Shown here piece after piece: positions 48,302-58,649 of a DNA stretch of 64,000 nt. The notes under the pieces are model-generated. The model worked only from the letters and a program-made list of their open reading frames with translations. It was not told the origin of the DNA and did not search any database. The position numbers and the translations under genes were made by a program. The first letter of the stretch is position 1, and the number at the start of each line of letters is the position of its first letter. This stretch comes from Xenophilus aerolatus (GTDB lineage Bacteria > Pseudomonadota > Gammaproteobacteria > Burkholderiales > Burkholderiaceae_C), in assembly GCA_029968055.1 (NCBI GenBank), contig JASCNX010000001.1:1116001-1180000 (forward strand). Reading direction: 5' to 3'.

Positions 48302-49142
48302 TGAAGTTGCCGCGCTCGTACGCCAGCGCCTCGCGCGATTGGGGGAAGCGGCGCTGGAGCTGGCTGGCCAATTGCGCCATGGCCTCGCGGTTGCCCATGC
48401 GGCGCTCGGTCTTCACGCCGAGCCAGAGCGACTCGGCGTTGGCCTGCTGGCCGTTGTTGATGCGGCGGATGTAGAACTGGGCCCGCGTGTAGTCCTCGCG
48501 CTGGTACAGCAGCGACGCCAGGTTGTAGCCGATCACCGGGTTGCCGGCGTCGAGCTCGTAGGCCTGGGTGAGGCTCTTCTCGGCAGCGGCCCGGTCGCCG
48601 GCCTGGATCTGGCACACGCCCTGCGTCATCAGGGTCTTGGCCGCGTCCTGGTAGGTGGGCAAGGCCAGCGCGGCACCGAACTGGCCCATCGCGTCGGCAT
48701 AACGCTTCTGCTGGCACAGCAGCCAGCCGTAGTTGTGGCGGGTGTCCGGGTCGCGCGGCTTGAGCGCGATCGCGCGGCGGAAGCTGTCCTCGGCCTGCGC
48801 CGCCTCGTCCTGGCGCATGTAGATCAGGCCGCGCAGGTTGTAGGCATCGGCGTAGTTGGGATCGGCCGCGAGCGCCTGGTTGATCTCCTGCATCGCCACC
48901 TCGGTCTGGCCGTGCTGGAAGTAGCCCACCGCGAGCTGCAGGCGCAGCTCCGCACGGCGTTGCGCCTGGGCCTGGGCCGACTCGGGCGCCACCGCCGTGG
49001 GCGGGCTGTTCTTCATGTCGGCGAAGGAGGTGGTGGTCGTGGTGGTCGTCGTGCAGCCGGCGAGCACCAGTGCGGCCACCGCGGCGCAGCCCGGCAGCCA
49101 GCGCTGCAAGGGCCGTGACGCGGCCGGGGCGTGTTCTGTCAT
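48294..49142 (-). CDS. pilF: PilF/PilW-type pilotin lipoprotein with TPRs
   Basis: A 282-residue TPR lipoprotein, pilotin for the type IV pilus secretin PilQ. The signal peptide ends in LVLAGC, and the cysteine is followed by a run of eight threonines, then TPR units (QLAVGYFQHGQTEVAMQEIN, DAYNLRGLIYMRQDEAAQAE, THNYGWLLCQQKRYADAM-like). It is 4 bp downstream of rlmN. The Thr run is encoded by ACN repeats and may vary in length. Confidence 0.9.
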   Translation of the reverse strand: MTEHAPAASRPLQRWLPGCAAVAALVLAGCTTTTTTTTSFADMKNSPPTAVAPESAQAQAQRRAELRLQLAVGYFQHGQTEVAMQEINQALAADPNYADAYNLRGLIYMRQDEAAQAEDSFRRAIALKPRDPDTRHNYGWLLCQQKRYADAMGQFGAALALPTYQDAAKTLMTQGVCQIQAGDRAAAEKSLTQAYELDAGNPVIGYNLASLLYQREDYTRAQFYIRRINNGQQANAESLWLGVKTERRMGNREAMAQLASQLQRRFPQSREALAYERGNFND

Positions 49143-49146
49143 CGGT

Positions 49147-50298
<1,152 letters not shown>

Positions 50299-50323
50299 GC
50301 GGCGGCCCGGCGCTGGGGCGGGC

Positions 50324-50737
50324 TTACTTCAGGTTGGGGAAGAAGAACGCGATCTCGGCCTTGGCCGTCTCGGGGGCGTCCGAGCCGTGCACGGCGTTGG
50401 CGTCGATGCTGTCGGCGAAATCGGCGCGGATGGTGCCGGGCGCGGCCTTCTTGGGGTCGGTGGCGCCCATCAGGTCGCGGTTCTTGGCGATGGCGTTGTC
50501 GCCTTCGAGCGCCTGCACGAAGACCGGGCCGGAGACCATGAAGCCCACCAGGTCCTTGAAGAAGGGACGCTCCTTGTGCACGGCATAGAACTGCTCGGCC
50601 TGGGCCTGCGACAGCTGCATGTACTGTGCAGCGACGATCTTCAGGCCAGCGGCTTCGAAGCGGGAGACGATCTTGCCGATGACGTTCTTGGCGACGGCGT
50701 CGGGCTTGATGATGGAGAGGGTGCGTTCGATGGCCAT
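50324..50737 (-). CDS. ndk: Nucleoside diphosphate kinase
   Basis: A 137-residue enzyme that balances nucleoside triphosphate pools. [16 protein letters not shown] binds the nucleotide, and the phosphorylated His is in [12 protein letters not shown]. The length is slightly below the usual 141. It precedes rlmN, a conserved order. The 185-bp region upstream should hold its promoter. Confidence 0.96.
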   Translation of the reverse strand: MAIERTLSIIKPDAVAKNVIGKIVSRFEAAGLKIVAAQYMQLSQAQAEQFYAVHKERPFFKDLVGFMVSGPVFVQALEGDNAIAKNRDLMGATDPKKAAPGTIRADFADSIDANAVHGSDAPETAKAEIAFFFPNLK

Positions 50738-50922
50738 GAGATGCTTTCTGAGCGGATGTTGATCTGGAATGGAGCTGCCGCACCGGCACGAAGTTGCATC
50801 GCCGCAGACGATGCCCGTGCCGGTCTTGACAAAGCCTTGTATTTTAACCGGGGCGAATGACCGATTCGCGCCATCCCGGTGCAAAAACCGCAGGCAGCCC
50901 CATGGCTTGCCCGCGCCGGTCG

Positions 50923-52587
50923 TCAGCGTGGGCGTGGACGCCGGCCGCGGCCACCGCCGCCGCCACCCGGGGTGCCGCCGCCACCGCCGCCACCGCCGGA
51001 GCCGCCGCGACGGGGATCCTTGCGCTGGCGCGAGAAGCTGTCGGCACCGATGTAGCCGAACGAGGTCTTCATCGGGTCGGGCTGTCCGCCCCCTGCCCCG
51101 CTTCCACCGCCGGCCTTGGGCCCGCGTTCACCGCCGCGCTTCTTCCTGCCGCCGGGGCCGGCGTTGCCGCCCTGCGGGTTGCCGCGCGTGGCCAGCGGAT
51201 TGGGCTGGCGCGGCCCGTTGCCGCCACCACCGCCACCGCCACCACCCCCGCCGCCGGCGCCCTTGCCTGCGCCGCCGCGGCGGCGCTTCTTGCCGCGGTC
51301 GCTGGCGCCCCGGCCGGGGCCGTCATCACGCTGGCGCGGCGCCGGCATGTCGGCACCGGCGGCGTGCGTGAGGGCACGGATGTCGCGATCGTCCAGTTCC
51401 AGCCAGGCACCACGCCGCAGACCGCGCGGCAGCACCATGGCGCCGTAACGGATGCGGATGAGACGGCTCACGGCATGGCCCACGGCCTCGAACAGGCGGC
51501 GCACTTCGCGGTTGCGGCCTTCGGAGATGGTCACGCGGTACCACTGGTTCGAGCCCTCGCCCCCGCCGTCCTCGATGGTGCCGAACTGCGCCAGCCCGTC
51601 GTCGAGCCGCACACCGTCGAGCAGGCGCTGCTTCTCTTCGTTGCTCAGCGCGCCGAGCACGCGCACCGCGTACTCGCGTTCCAGTCCGAAGCGCGGATGC
51701 ATCAGCCGGTTGGCCAGCTCGCCCGAGCTGGTGAAGAGCAGCAGGCCTTCGGTGTTCAGGTCCAGCCGGCCGACCGACTGCCACTTGCCCTGCATCAGCC
51801 GCGGCAGCTTGCGGAACACCGTGGGGCGGTTCTGCGGGTCGTCGTGCGTGACGACCTCGCCCACCGGCTTGTGGTACGCGATCACCCGCGGGGGCGGCGG
51901 AGCGATGCGGTAGCGGATCGGCTTGCCGTTGACCTTGACCTGGTCGCCGTACTGGATGCGCTGGCCGATGTGGGCCGGTTCGTTGTTGACGGAGATGCGG
52001 CCCTCGAGGATCAGGCGTTCCATCTCCAGGCGCGAGCCGAGGCCGGCCTGCGCCAGCACCTTGTGCAGTTTGGGCGCATCGGCCTGCGGCAGCAGCACGC
52101 GCTTGAGCGGCGCCACCTCGGGGCTGGTCTCGTCGGCGTCGAACTGGCCCGACACCACGTCGGCGAACTGGATGGGCTCCGGCGGCGGCGCGTCGCGCTG
52201 CTCGCGCTCGGCGGCGCGGCGGGCGCGGTCGAACTCGTCGTCGTCTTCGTCGTCCTCCTCGTCCTCGTCCTCGTCGTCGCCGTCCCGATCGTCGCTGTCG
52301 TCAAGAGGCTCGGGCGCTGCAGGAGCCGGCGGCGCATCCGAAGCGTCGTCAGCCGCAACGACCGGTTCGGGCAGGCCCGCAGCCTGTGCGTCGGCAATGG
52401 CCTCCGGGGCTTCGACGACCTCCGCCTTGGGTTTGCGCGGGCGGCGCTTGCGCACCGGCTCTGCCGGGACATCCGCCGTCGACTCCGCCGCTGTCTGCGC
52501 AGACCGGGCAGGCGTTGCGGCCACTTTGTCTTCTGATTCAGCAGGCGCACCGGAGGGGGGGACGTCGTCGTGGTCGGGGGCGCTCAT
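50923..52587 (-). CDS. rluB: Ribosomal large subunit pseudouridine synthase B with long low-complexity tails
   Basis: A 554-residue protein whose core (about residues 145-390) is RluB: an S4 domain ([20 protein letters not shown]) and a catalytic domain with Asp in [20 protein letters not shown], which converts U2605 of 23S rRNA. E. coli RluB has 291 residues. The first 140 residues are acidic with a [20 protein letters not shown]-like run, and the last 165 are Gly/Arg/Pro-rich with a run of about 12 glycines, resembling RNA-binding RGG tails. Its ATG overlaps the scpB stop (ATGA). Confidence 0.92.
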   Translation of the reverse strand: MSAPDHDDVPPSGAPAESEDKVAATPARSAQTAAESTADVPAEPVRKRRPRKPKAEVVEAPEAIADAQAAGLPEPVVAADDASDAPPAPAAPEPLDDSDDRDGDDEDEDEEDDEDDDEFDRARRAAEREQRDAPPPEPIQFADVVSGQFDADETSPEVAPLKRVLLPQADAPKLHKVLAQAGLGSRLEMERLILEGRISVNNEPAHIGQRIQYGDQVKVNGKPIRYRIAPPPPRVIAYHKPVGEVVTHDDPQNRPTVFRKLPRLMQGKWQSVGRLDLNTEGLLLFTSSGELANRLMHPRFGLEREYAVRVLGALSNEEKQRLLDGVRLDDGLAQFGTIEDGGGEGSNQWYRVTISEGRNREVRRLFEAVGHAVSRLIRIRYGAMVLPRGLRRGAWLELDDRDIRALTHAAGADMPAPRQRDDGPGRGASDRGKKRRRGGAGKGAGGGGGGGGGGGGNGPRQPNPLATRGNPQGGNAGPGGRKKRGGERGPKAGGGSGAGGGQPDPMKTSFGYIGADSFSRQRKDPRRGGSGGGGGGGGTPGGGGGGRGRRPRPR

Positions 52588-53405
52588 GAGGGGGTTCCGG
52601 AAGAGGAGTCGATGGGGGAGGAGGAAAGTGGCGGCTCGTCGGCGGCAAGACCGGGTGCCGGCGTGGCGTCGACCTGTGCCGACGGCGCAGGCGCATGGCC
52701 TTGCGCGTCGACGGCAACCGCCACGGCCGCTTCATCGTGCGACGCGGCCTCGGCGGCCGCGTCGGCCTGCGCAGGCGCTGTCGGGTCGGCACCCTGCCCG
52801 CCGGTCTCGGCCTGGTCGGGCTCGCCGATCGGCAGGCCGGGCTGGTCGGCATCGCCGCCGCGTGCCAGCGCGGCCGCCATGGCCTGCGCATGCTGGGGCG
52901 CCTCGATCATCGGCAGCTGGTCGAGCGACCCGAGGCCCAGGTCGTCGAGGAATTGGCGCGTGGTGGCATAGAGCGCGGGGCGGCCCACGGTCTCGCGGTG
53001 GCCGATGACCTCGACCCACCCGCGGTCCTCGAGCTGCTTGAGGATCATCGAATTGATGGTTACGCCGCGGATGTCTTCCATGTCGCCGCGCGTGACGGGC
53101 TGGCGGTAGGCAATGATGGCCAGCGTCTCGAGGGCGGCCCGTGTATAGCGCGGAGGCTTTTCGGGGTGCAGGCGATCGAGGTGATCGCGCATCTCCGGCC
53201 GGCTCTGAAAGCGCCAGCCGGTGGCGACGTTGACCAGTTCCAGGCCGCGCTGCGACCAGTCGTCCTGCATCTCCTGCAGCAGCGACTTGATGGTGTCGGC
53301 GCCGAGCTCGTCGTTGAACAGCACGCGCAGTTCGCGCAGGGGCAACGGCTGGGCCGAACAGATCAAGGCGGTTTCAAGAATGCGCTTCGCATCCGCCGTA
53401 TTCAT
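52584..53405 (-). CDS. scpB: Segregation and condensation protein ScpB
   Basis: A 273-residue winged-helix kleisin-associated subunit of the SMC/ScpAB condensin. The two winged helices lie in the first 180 residues ([49 protein letters not shown]). The last 90 residues are a polar Ala/Asp/Pro-rich tail without conserved features. It is coupled to rluB by a four-base overlap, the usual scpB-rluB pairing. Confidence 0.94.
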   Translation of the reverse strand: MNTADAKRILETALICSAQPLPLRELRVLFNDELGADTIKSLLQEMQDDWSQRGLELVNVATGWRFQSRPEMRDHLDRLHPEKPPRYTRAALETLAIIAYRQPVTRGDMEDIRGVTINSMILKQLEDRGWVEVIGHRETVGRPALYATTRQFLDDLGLGSLDQLPMIEAPQHAQAMAAALARGGDADQPGLPIGEPDQAETGGQGADPTAPAQADAAAEAASHDEAAVAVAVDAQGHAPAPSAQVDATPAPGLAADEPPLSSSPIDSSSGTPS

Positions 53406-53539
53406 GGTTCGCGGTGTCCGGGAAGAGGCGCCGCCAGAGGCGCACGTTCAGAACAGAGGGGATCGGCGAGGCGTTGCGGGCCAGAGCCGGCGAAGCAACG
53501 CGGTCCGGGCCCGAGGGGCGCCGGGACGGCAGGACACCG

Positions 53540-54508
53540 TCAGCCGGGATTGTAGTCCAGCCCCCAGGCGCGGGCCGCGTCGGCCAGGTCGTCCGGCACG
53601 GGCGAACGCAAGTCCAGCGCCTGCTGCGTGACGGGATGGACGAAGGCCAGCCGGTAGGCATGCAGGCCCTGGCGCGCCAGCCCGTTCGCGGGCGTGCCGC
53701 CGTAGGTCTCGTCGCCGACCAGCGGGTGGCCGATGGACGCCATGTGCACGCGGATCTGGTGCGTCCGGCCCGTCTCGAGCGTGCAGCGGACCAGGCAGCC
53801 GACGTCGTGGCTGCCCAGGGACTCGATCAGCGTGCGCGCCGGTTTGCCAGGGTGCTGCCGCAGGTCGACGACCGCCATGCGCAGGCGGTTGCGCAGATCC
53901 CGGCCGATCGCCGCGTCGACCTGACGAGCGGGCGCGCCCTCCCAGCGGCGATGCGCCAACGCCACGTATTGGCGGGTGACCTCGCGCGCCGCGATCATGC
54001 GCACCAGGGCCTCCATGGCCATCCGGCTGCGCGCAACCACCATCAGGCCGCTGGTGTCGCGGTCGAGCCGGTGGACGATGCCGGCGCGCGGCAACTGCGC
54101 GGCGCGCGGGTCGCGCGCCAGGAGACCGTTGAGCAGCGTGCCGCTCCAGTGGCCCGGCGCCGGATGCACCACGAGCCCGGCGGGCTTGTCGATCACGCAC
54201 AGATGCTCGTCCTCGTGCACCACCACCAGCGGCATCGGTTCGGGCCGGAAGGCCTGGCTCTGCGGCGTCGGGCGCAGTTCCACCTGGCCGGCGTCTCCGA
54301 CGCGCACGGTCGTGGAGGGCTTGCGCACGGCGCGGCCCTGCAATTGCACCGCGCCATCCTCGATGAGCTGCTGCAGGTAGCTGCGCGAGAACTCCGGAAC
54401 CAGCAGCGCCAGGGCCCGGTCCAGCCGCTGGCCGTGCAGCGCCACGGCGATGGCGAAGGGCCGAACCTCGCTGCCTTCGGCGGCGTCGGCGCCCTCGTCC
54501 CCTTCCAT
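53540..54508 (-). CDS. rluD: Ribosomal large subunit pseudouridine synthase D
   Basis: A 322-residue RluA-family enzyme that makes pseudouridines at 1911, 1915 and 1917 of 23S rRNA. An S4 domain (LDRALALLVPEFSRSYLQQL) precedes the catalytic domain, with the nucleophilic Asp in GIVHRLDRDTSGLMVVAR and the TGRTHQIRVH block. The ATG at 54508 has GAGG upstream; an in-frame TTG at 54565 would overlap the bamD promoter. It is divergent from bamD across about 70 bp. Confidence 0.95.
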   Translation of the reverse strand: MEGDEGADAAEGSEVRPFAIAVALHGQRLDRALALLVPEFSRSYLQQLIEDGAVQLQGRAVRKPSTTVRVGDAGQVELRPTPQSQAFRPEPMPLVVVHEDEHLCVIDKPAGLVVHPAPGHWSGTLLNGLLARDPRAAQLPRAGIVHRLDRDTSGLMVVARSRMAMEALVRMIAAREVTRQYVALAHRRWEGAPARQVDAAIGRDLRNRLRMAVVDLRQHPGKPARTLIESLGSHDVGCLVRCTLETGRTHQIRVHMASIGHPLVGDETYGGTPANGLARQGLHAYRLAFVHPVTQQALDLRSPVPDDLADAARAWGLDYNPG

Positions 54509-54541
54509 CGCCGCGCCCTCGGGGTCCAGAGGGGGCGCCGA

Positions 54542-54547
54542 TATAAT
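54542..54547 (+). promoter_or_regulatory. Candidate -10 element for bamD
   Basis: A perfect TATAAT in a GC-rich rluD-bamD gap, 33 bases before the bamD ATG. No good -35 hexamer is seen 16-18 bases upstream, so the promoter may be weak or activator-dependent. Confidence 0.4.
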
Positions 54548-54579
54548 TGGAAGGACCTGTTTCAAGAAAGCTGCCTCAG

Positions 54580-55389
54580 ATGTTTCGCACCCAATTATCG
54601 GCCGTCCCCGTCTGGCTCGCCCTTGCAGCAGGGGTCGCCCTGACGGCCGGGTGCTCGTCGACCAAGGAAGACCGGACGGCGAACTGGAGTCCCAACCGAC
54701 TCTATTCCGAGGCCAAGGAAGAAGCCGACGGCGGCTCCTACGACAAGGCCGTGCCGCTGTACGAAAAGCTCGAGGGCCGGGCCGCCGGAACGCCGCTCGC
54801 CCAGCAGGCGCAGCTGGACAAGGCCTACGCCCAGTACAAGGCCGGCGACCGCACCCAGGCCGTTGCGACGCTCGATCGCTTCATGAAGCTGCACCCGGCC
54901 AGCGCGGCACTGGACTATGCGCTGTACCTCAAGGGCGTGGTGAACTTCAACGACGACCTGGGCATGTTCTCGTGGCTCACGCGCCAGGACCTGTCGGAGC
55001 GCGACCAGAAGGCTGCCAAGGAATCGTTCCTCGCGTTCAAGGAGCTGGTGGAGCGCTTCCCCGATTCGCGCTATGCCAAGGATGCCCGCGACCGCATGCG
55101 CTACATCGTCAACTCGCTGGCGCAGTACGAGGTGCACGTGGCACGCTACTACTACTCGCGCGGCGCCTACCTGGCGGCCATCAACCGCGCGCAGATCGCG
55201 CTGGCCGACTACCGCGAGGTGCCCGCCCTGGAAGAGGCGCTCTACATCATGGTGCAGTCCTACGACGCGCTGGGCATGACCCAGCTGCGCGACGACACCA
55301 AGCGCGTGCTGACGACCAACTACCCCAACAGCGAATATCTGGTGAGCGGCTTCAAGCGCAAGGACGATCCGTGGTGGAAGCTCTGGTGA
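54580..55389 (+). CDS. bamD: Outer membrane assembly lipoprotein BamD
   Basis: A 269-residue essential BAM component. The signal ends in ALTAGC (Cys lipidated), then five TPRs (LYSEAKEEADGGSYDKAVPL, ARYYYSRGAYLAAINRAQIA). The C-terminal KRKDDPWWKLW is typical of betaproteobacterial members. It ends before two tandem hairpins that isolate it from the convergent dinG. Confidence 0.95.
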   Translation: MFRTQLSAVPVWLALAAGVALTAGCSSTKEDRTANWSPNRLYSEAKEEADGGSYDKAVPLYEKLEGRAAGTPLAQQAQLDKAYAQYKAGDRTQAVATLDRFMKLHPASAALDYALYLKGVVNFNDDLGMFSWLTRQDLSERDQKAAKESFLAFKELVERFPDSRYAKDARDRMRYIVNSLAQYEVHVARYYYSRGAYLAAINRAQIALADYREVPALEEALYIMVQSYDALGMTQLRDDTKRVLTTNYPNSEYLVSGFKRKDDPWWKLW

Positions 55390-55419
55390 GCGCGCCCGCC
55401 CGGCGCACCACCTGACTCC

Positions 55420-55451
55420 GACGGCCGCCCTGTGCGGCCGTCGTGCTTTTT
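55420..55451 (+). terminator. Rho-independent terminator of bamD
   Basis: A 9-bp stem GACGGCCGC/GCGGCCGTC (55420-55428 with 55434-55442) followed by GTGCTTTTT on the plus strand, 30 bases after the bamD stop. Confidence 0.85.
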
Positions 55452-55476
55452 CATCGCCGGGCCGCCCCCAAAGATG

Positions 55477-55535
55477 AAAAGGCCCCCTTGGGGGGCAGCG
55501 GACCTCGCAAAGCGAGGGAGCGCGGGGGCCTTTTT
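55477..55535. repeat. Nested hairpin repeat acting as bidirectional terminator
   Basis: An outer stem of 11 bp (55477-55487 with 55524-55534) is flanked by A on the left and five T on the right. It encloses a C/G-tract turn and an inner stem CCTCGC-AAA-GCGAGG (55503-55517). It abuts the dinG stop codon. The nested form recalls intergenic terminator-like repeats seen in Comamonadaceae. Confidence 0.75.
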
Positions 55536-57547
55536 CAGGGGGCCGGTACGAGCAGGTCGTCGAGCGCCGCGTCGAGCGCCTGGGCATCGTCCAGCCGGCG
55601 CATCGGCGGCAGCGCCTGCAGCAGGCGCCGGCCATAGCCCATCGCGGTGAGCCGCGTGTCGCACACGGCGAGCACGCCCCGGTCGCTCTCGCGCCGGATG
55701 AGGCGCCCGGCACCCTGCTTGAGCGCCACCGCCGCCTCGGGCACGAAATAGTCGTTGAACCCGCTGCGGCCCTGTGACTCCAGCCGCCGCGTGCGCGCCT
55801 CGACCAGCGGGTCGTTGGGCGGTGGAAAGGGCAGCTTGTCGATCACCACGAACTGCAGCGCATCGCCCGGCGCATCGAAGCCCTCCCAGAACGAGGCCGA
55901 GGCCACCAGCACGCAACCCCTGCGGCCGCCCGAGGCGCCCTCGCGGAAGCGTTCCATGAGCACCCGCTTGGGCAGCTCGCCCTGCACCAGCACCTCCAGG
56001 TCGGCGCCGCCGGTCTGCGCATGCTGGCGCATCAGCTCGCCGATGGAGCGCAGCGCGCGCAAGGTGGTGGTGAGCACGAGGGTGCGGCCGCCGAGTCGTT
56101 CGGCGCCATGCGCCGCGAGGCGGGCCACCTCGGCACTGTGCGAGGGATCGTTGGGCTTCGGAAAGCTGCGCGGCACGTAGAGCGCGGCCTGTTCGCCATA
56201 GTCGAAGGGGCTGCTCACGCGCAGGATCTGCGCCTCGCTCAGCCCGCAGGGCTCGGTGAACCAGCGCAGGCGCGGGTCGTCGCCCAGCGTGGCGGAGGTG
56301 AAGATCCACGCGCGTCCGTCGGCAGGCGCATCGCCCTCCTGCGGTGTGCGGTCGGTCTTGAGGACCCGCTTGCGTACCGCCTCGGCGATGTCCAGGGGCG
56401 ACTCGACCAGGCGCAGCTGCGTGCCCACGTCCACCCAGCGCACCGCCTCCGGCGCGCAAGGCTGGGCAAGGCGCTCCGCGCGCTCGAGCATCTGGGCGGC
56501 GCGCTCGTACAACCGCACGAAGTCCGGGGCGATCTCGCTGACCGTGTCCAGGGCGTCGATCGCCCCTTTGATGCTGCGGCGCACTGCCTCCAGGCTCTCC
56601 TGCCACGGCGTGGCGGCGACGCCTTCGGGCGCCGGCCCGGCCCAGCGCAGCTTGGCGCCCGGCCAGGACTTGCCGACGGACAGGCGCAACTCGCGCGCGG
56701 CACGGTCCAGGTCCCCCACCACCTGCTGCCAGTCGACCAGGCCGCGCGCGTGCTGCAGCCCCGCGGCCAACACGTCGCGCGCGAAGTCGAGCACCTGGCC
56801 CGTGCCCAGTTGCAGTCCGAGGAACTGCACGCCGGTCTCGTTGAGCTGGTGCGCCTCGTCGAAGACCACCACGCGCACGCTGGGCAGCAGCTCGGCCATG
56901 CCCGACTCGCGCACGGCGAGGTCCGCGAAGAAGAGATGGTGGTTGATGACCACCACGTCGGCGGCCAGCGCCTCGCGCCGCGCGAGGTTCACATGGCAGG
57001 CCTTGAACTGCGGGCACTGCGCGCCGAGGCAGTTGTCGCGCGTGGAGGTCACCAGCGGGATGACCGGCGAGCGCTCGTCCAGGCCAGGCAGCTCGGCCAG
57101 GTCGCCCGTGCGGGTGCCCAACGACCACTGCTCGATCTTGCCCAGGGTGCGGGCCATGCCGCGCTCCACACCGGCGTCGTGCCGGGCCAGCCCGAGGCGG
57201 TGCAGGCACAGGTAGCTCGCGCGTCCCTTGAGCAGGGCGGTCTTCAGCGGCAGCCCGAGCGCCTCGACCAGGCGCGGCAGGTCGCGGCCGAAGAGCTGGT
57301 CCTGCAGGGCTTTGGTGGCCGTCGACAGCAGCACGCGCTCGCCGCTGAGCAGCGCCGGCACGAGGTAGGAAAAGGTCTTGCCCACACCGGTGCCGGCCTC
57401 GACCACGAGCACGCCGCCTTGGTCGATGGTGTCGGCCACCGCCAGCGCCATCTGCGTCTGGCCGCCGCGCACGCGGAAGCGCTCGGCCGCGCGCGAAAGC
57501 ACGCCGTCCTCGGCAAAAGCGCCCTCGACCTCGTCGCGCAGCGGCAT
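55535..57547 (-). CDS. dinG: DinG/YoaA-type Fe-S DNA helicase
   Basis: A 670-residue superfamily 2 XPD-like 5'-3' helicase. Walker A is VEAGTGVGKTFSYLVPAL, the iron-sulfur cysteines are in CLGAQCPQFKAC plus an upstream Cys in SYLCLHR, the DEAH box is VVFDEAH, and motif VI is QGAGRLIR. Members unwind forked DNA and R-loops and act in replication-stress repair. It has no exonuclease domain, and its length fits YoaA. It shares one base with the upstream ydcH stop (TGATG). Confidence 0.93.
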   Translation of the reverse strand: MPLRDEVEGAFAEDGVLSRAAERFRVRGGQTQMALAVADTIDQGGVLVVEAGTGVGKTFSYLVPALLSGERVLLSTATKALQDQLFGRDLPRLVEALGLPLKTALLKGRASYLCLHRLGLARHDAGVERGMARTLGKIEQWSLGTRTGDLAELPGLDERSPVIPLVTSTRDNCLGAQCPQFKACHVNLARREALAADVVVINHHLFFADLAVRESGMAELLPSVRVVVFDEAHQLNETGVQFLGLQLGTGQVLDFARDVLAAGLQHARGLVDWQQVVGDLDRAARELRLSVGKSWPGAKLRWAGPAPEGVAATPWQESLEAVRRSIKGAIDALDTVSEIAPDFVRLYERAAQMLERAERLAQPCAPEAVRWVDVGTQLRLVESPLDIAEAVRKRVLKTDRTPQEGDAPADGRAWIFTSATLGDDPRLRWFTEPCGLSEAQILRVSSPFDYGEQAALYVPRSFPKPNDPSHSAEVARLAAHGAERLGGRTLVLTTTLRALRSIGELMRQHAQTGGADLEVLVQGELPKRVLMERFREGASGGRRGCVLVASASFWEGFDAPGDALQFVVIDKLPFPPPNDPLVEARTRRLESQGRSGFNDYFVPEAAVALKQGAGRLIRRESDRGVLAVCDTRLTAMGYGRRLLQALPPMRRLDDAQALDAALDDLLVPAP

Positions 57548-57750
57548 CAGGCGGGCTCGGGCGGTACCAGCAGTCGCTGGGTCTTCTGGATCTCGTCGCG
57601 CAGCGCGAGGCGGCGCTTCTTCAGCCGGCGCAGCAGCAGTTCGTCTTGCGGACGCGCTTCGCCCAGGCGGTCGATGCTGGCATCGAGGTCGGCATGCTCG
57701 ATGCGCAACTCGATCAGCCGGCGCGACAGGGAATGAAGATCGGAATCCAA
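57547..57750 (-). CDS. YdcH/DUF465-family small coiled-coil protein
   Basis: A 67-residue helical protein with the DUF465 pattern: DLHSLSRRLIELRIEHADLD, then DELLLRRLKKRRLALRDEI. The only fitting start is TTG at 57750; no good ribosome site is seen. The stop overlaps the dinG ATG as TGATG, so the two are probably co-translated. Function is unknown. Confidence 0.8.
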   Translation of the reverse strand: MDSDLHSLSRRLIELRIEHADLDASIDRLGEARPQDELLLRRLKKRRLALRDEIQKTQRLLVPPEPA

Positions 57751-57869
57751 AGGGGGTCGTCGGCGTGCAAAGAGACCACCGACGTTCAACTGATAATACG
57801 CGCTCCTCCGCCCTGCTCCGGCCCTGTGCGCGCGCGTGCCGTGCGCCCTCACCGCCCTCTTCCTCCCCG

Positions 57870-58643
57870 ATGCCCCGAGGCTTTCGACTCACCGCGGCCA
57901 CCGGCCTTCATCAAGGCGACCGGCCCTACCAGCAGGACCAGGTCATGCTGATCGCCCACCCGCGCGTGCCAGGCTGTGTCCTGGCCGTGGTGGCCGATGG
58001 CATGGGTGGGCGCAGCGGGGGCCGCAAGGCGTCGGACCAGGTGCTGCTCACCGCGCGGCAACTCTTCGAGCGCTATGCGCCCGACCTGCAGCCGGCGTCG
58101 GCACTGCTGCGCCAGACCGTGGAGGACGCGCACACGGTCATCAAGCTCACGGCGATCTCGAGCGAGCAGGAGCCGCACAGCACGGTGGCGGCCTTCCTGA
58201 TCAATCCGCGGGGTAACGGCGCGTGGATCCACGCCGGCGACTCGCGCATCTACCTGTTCCGCAAGGGCCGCCTGGTGCAGCGCACGCGTGATCATTCCTA
58301 CGTGGAAGTGCTGGTCGAGCGTGGCGAACTGAGCGAGGAAGAAGCGACGCGCCACCCGCAGGCCAACATCCTGGTCGGCTGCCTGGGTATGCGCGCGACG
58401 CCGCCGCCCATCGACGTGCACGAGATGGAGGCCCTCGGCGCCGGCGACGCGCTGCTGGCCTGCAGCGATGGCCTGTGGCACTACTTCACGCCTGAAGAAT
58501 TGGGGGCCGTGATCGCCGAACAGTCGCCGCGCGAGGCCGTGGCGCTGCTGGTGTCGGAAGCCCGCCGACGGGCGCACGGCACGGGCGACAACCTCTCGCT
58601 GGCCCTGCTCAAGCTCGAGGCGCTGCCCAGCCCCTCCGCCTGA
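57870..58643 (+). CDS. PP2C-family Ser/Thr protein phosphatase
   Basis: A 257-residue metal-dependent phosphatase. Metal-binding Asp residues are in QQDQV (Asp23), VVADGMGG (Asp43), LACSDGLW and GTGDNLSL. WIHAGDSRIYLFRKG and RDHSYVEVLVERGEL are family blocks. No partner kinase or FHA protein lies in the window. It is divergent from ydcH-dinG and convergent with the gene at 58650. Its phosphoprotein target is unknown. Confidence 0.92.
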   Translation: MPRGFRLTAATGLHQGDRPYQQDQVMLIAHPRVPGCVLAVVADGMGGRSGGRKASDQVLLTARQLFERYAPDLQPASALLRQTVEDAHTVIKLTAISSEQEPHSTVAAFLINPRGNGAWIHAGDSRIYLFRKGRLVQRTRDHSYVEVLVERGELSEEEATRHPQANILVGCLGMRATPPPIDVHEMEALGAGDALLACSDGLWHYFTPEELGAVIAEQSPREAVALLVSEARRRAHGTGDNLSLALLKLEALPSPSA

Positions 58644-58649
58644 TCCCGC

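Noticed and set aside
50826-50831. A perfect TTGACA on the plus strand between ndk and rluB.
   Set aside because: No -10 follows at a suitable distance and no plus-strand gene begins there for several kilobases.
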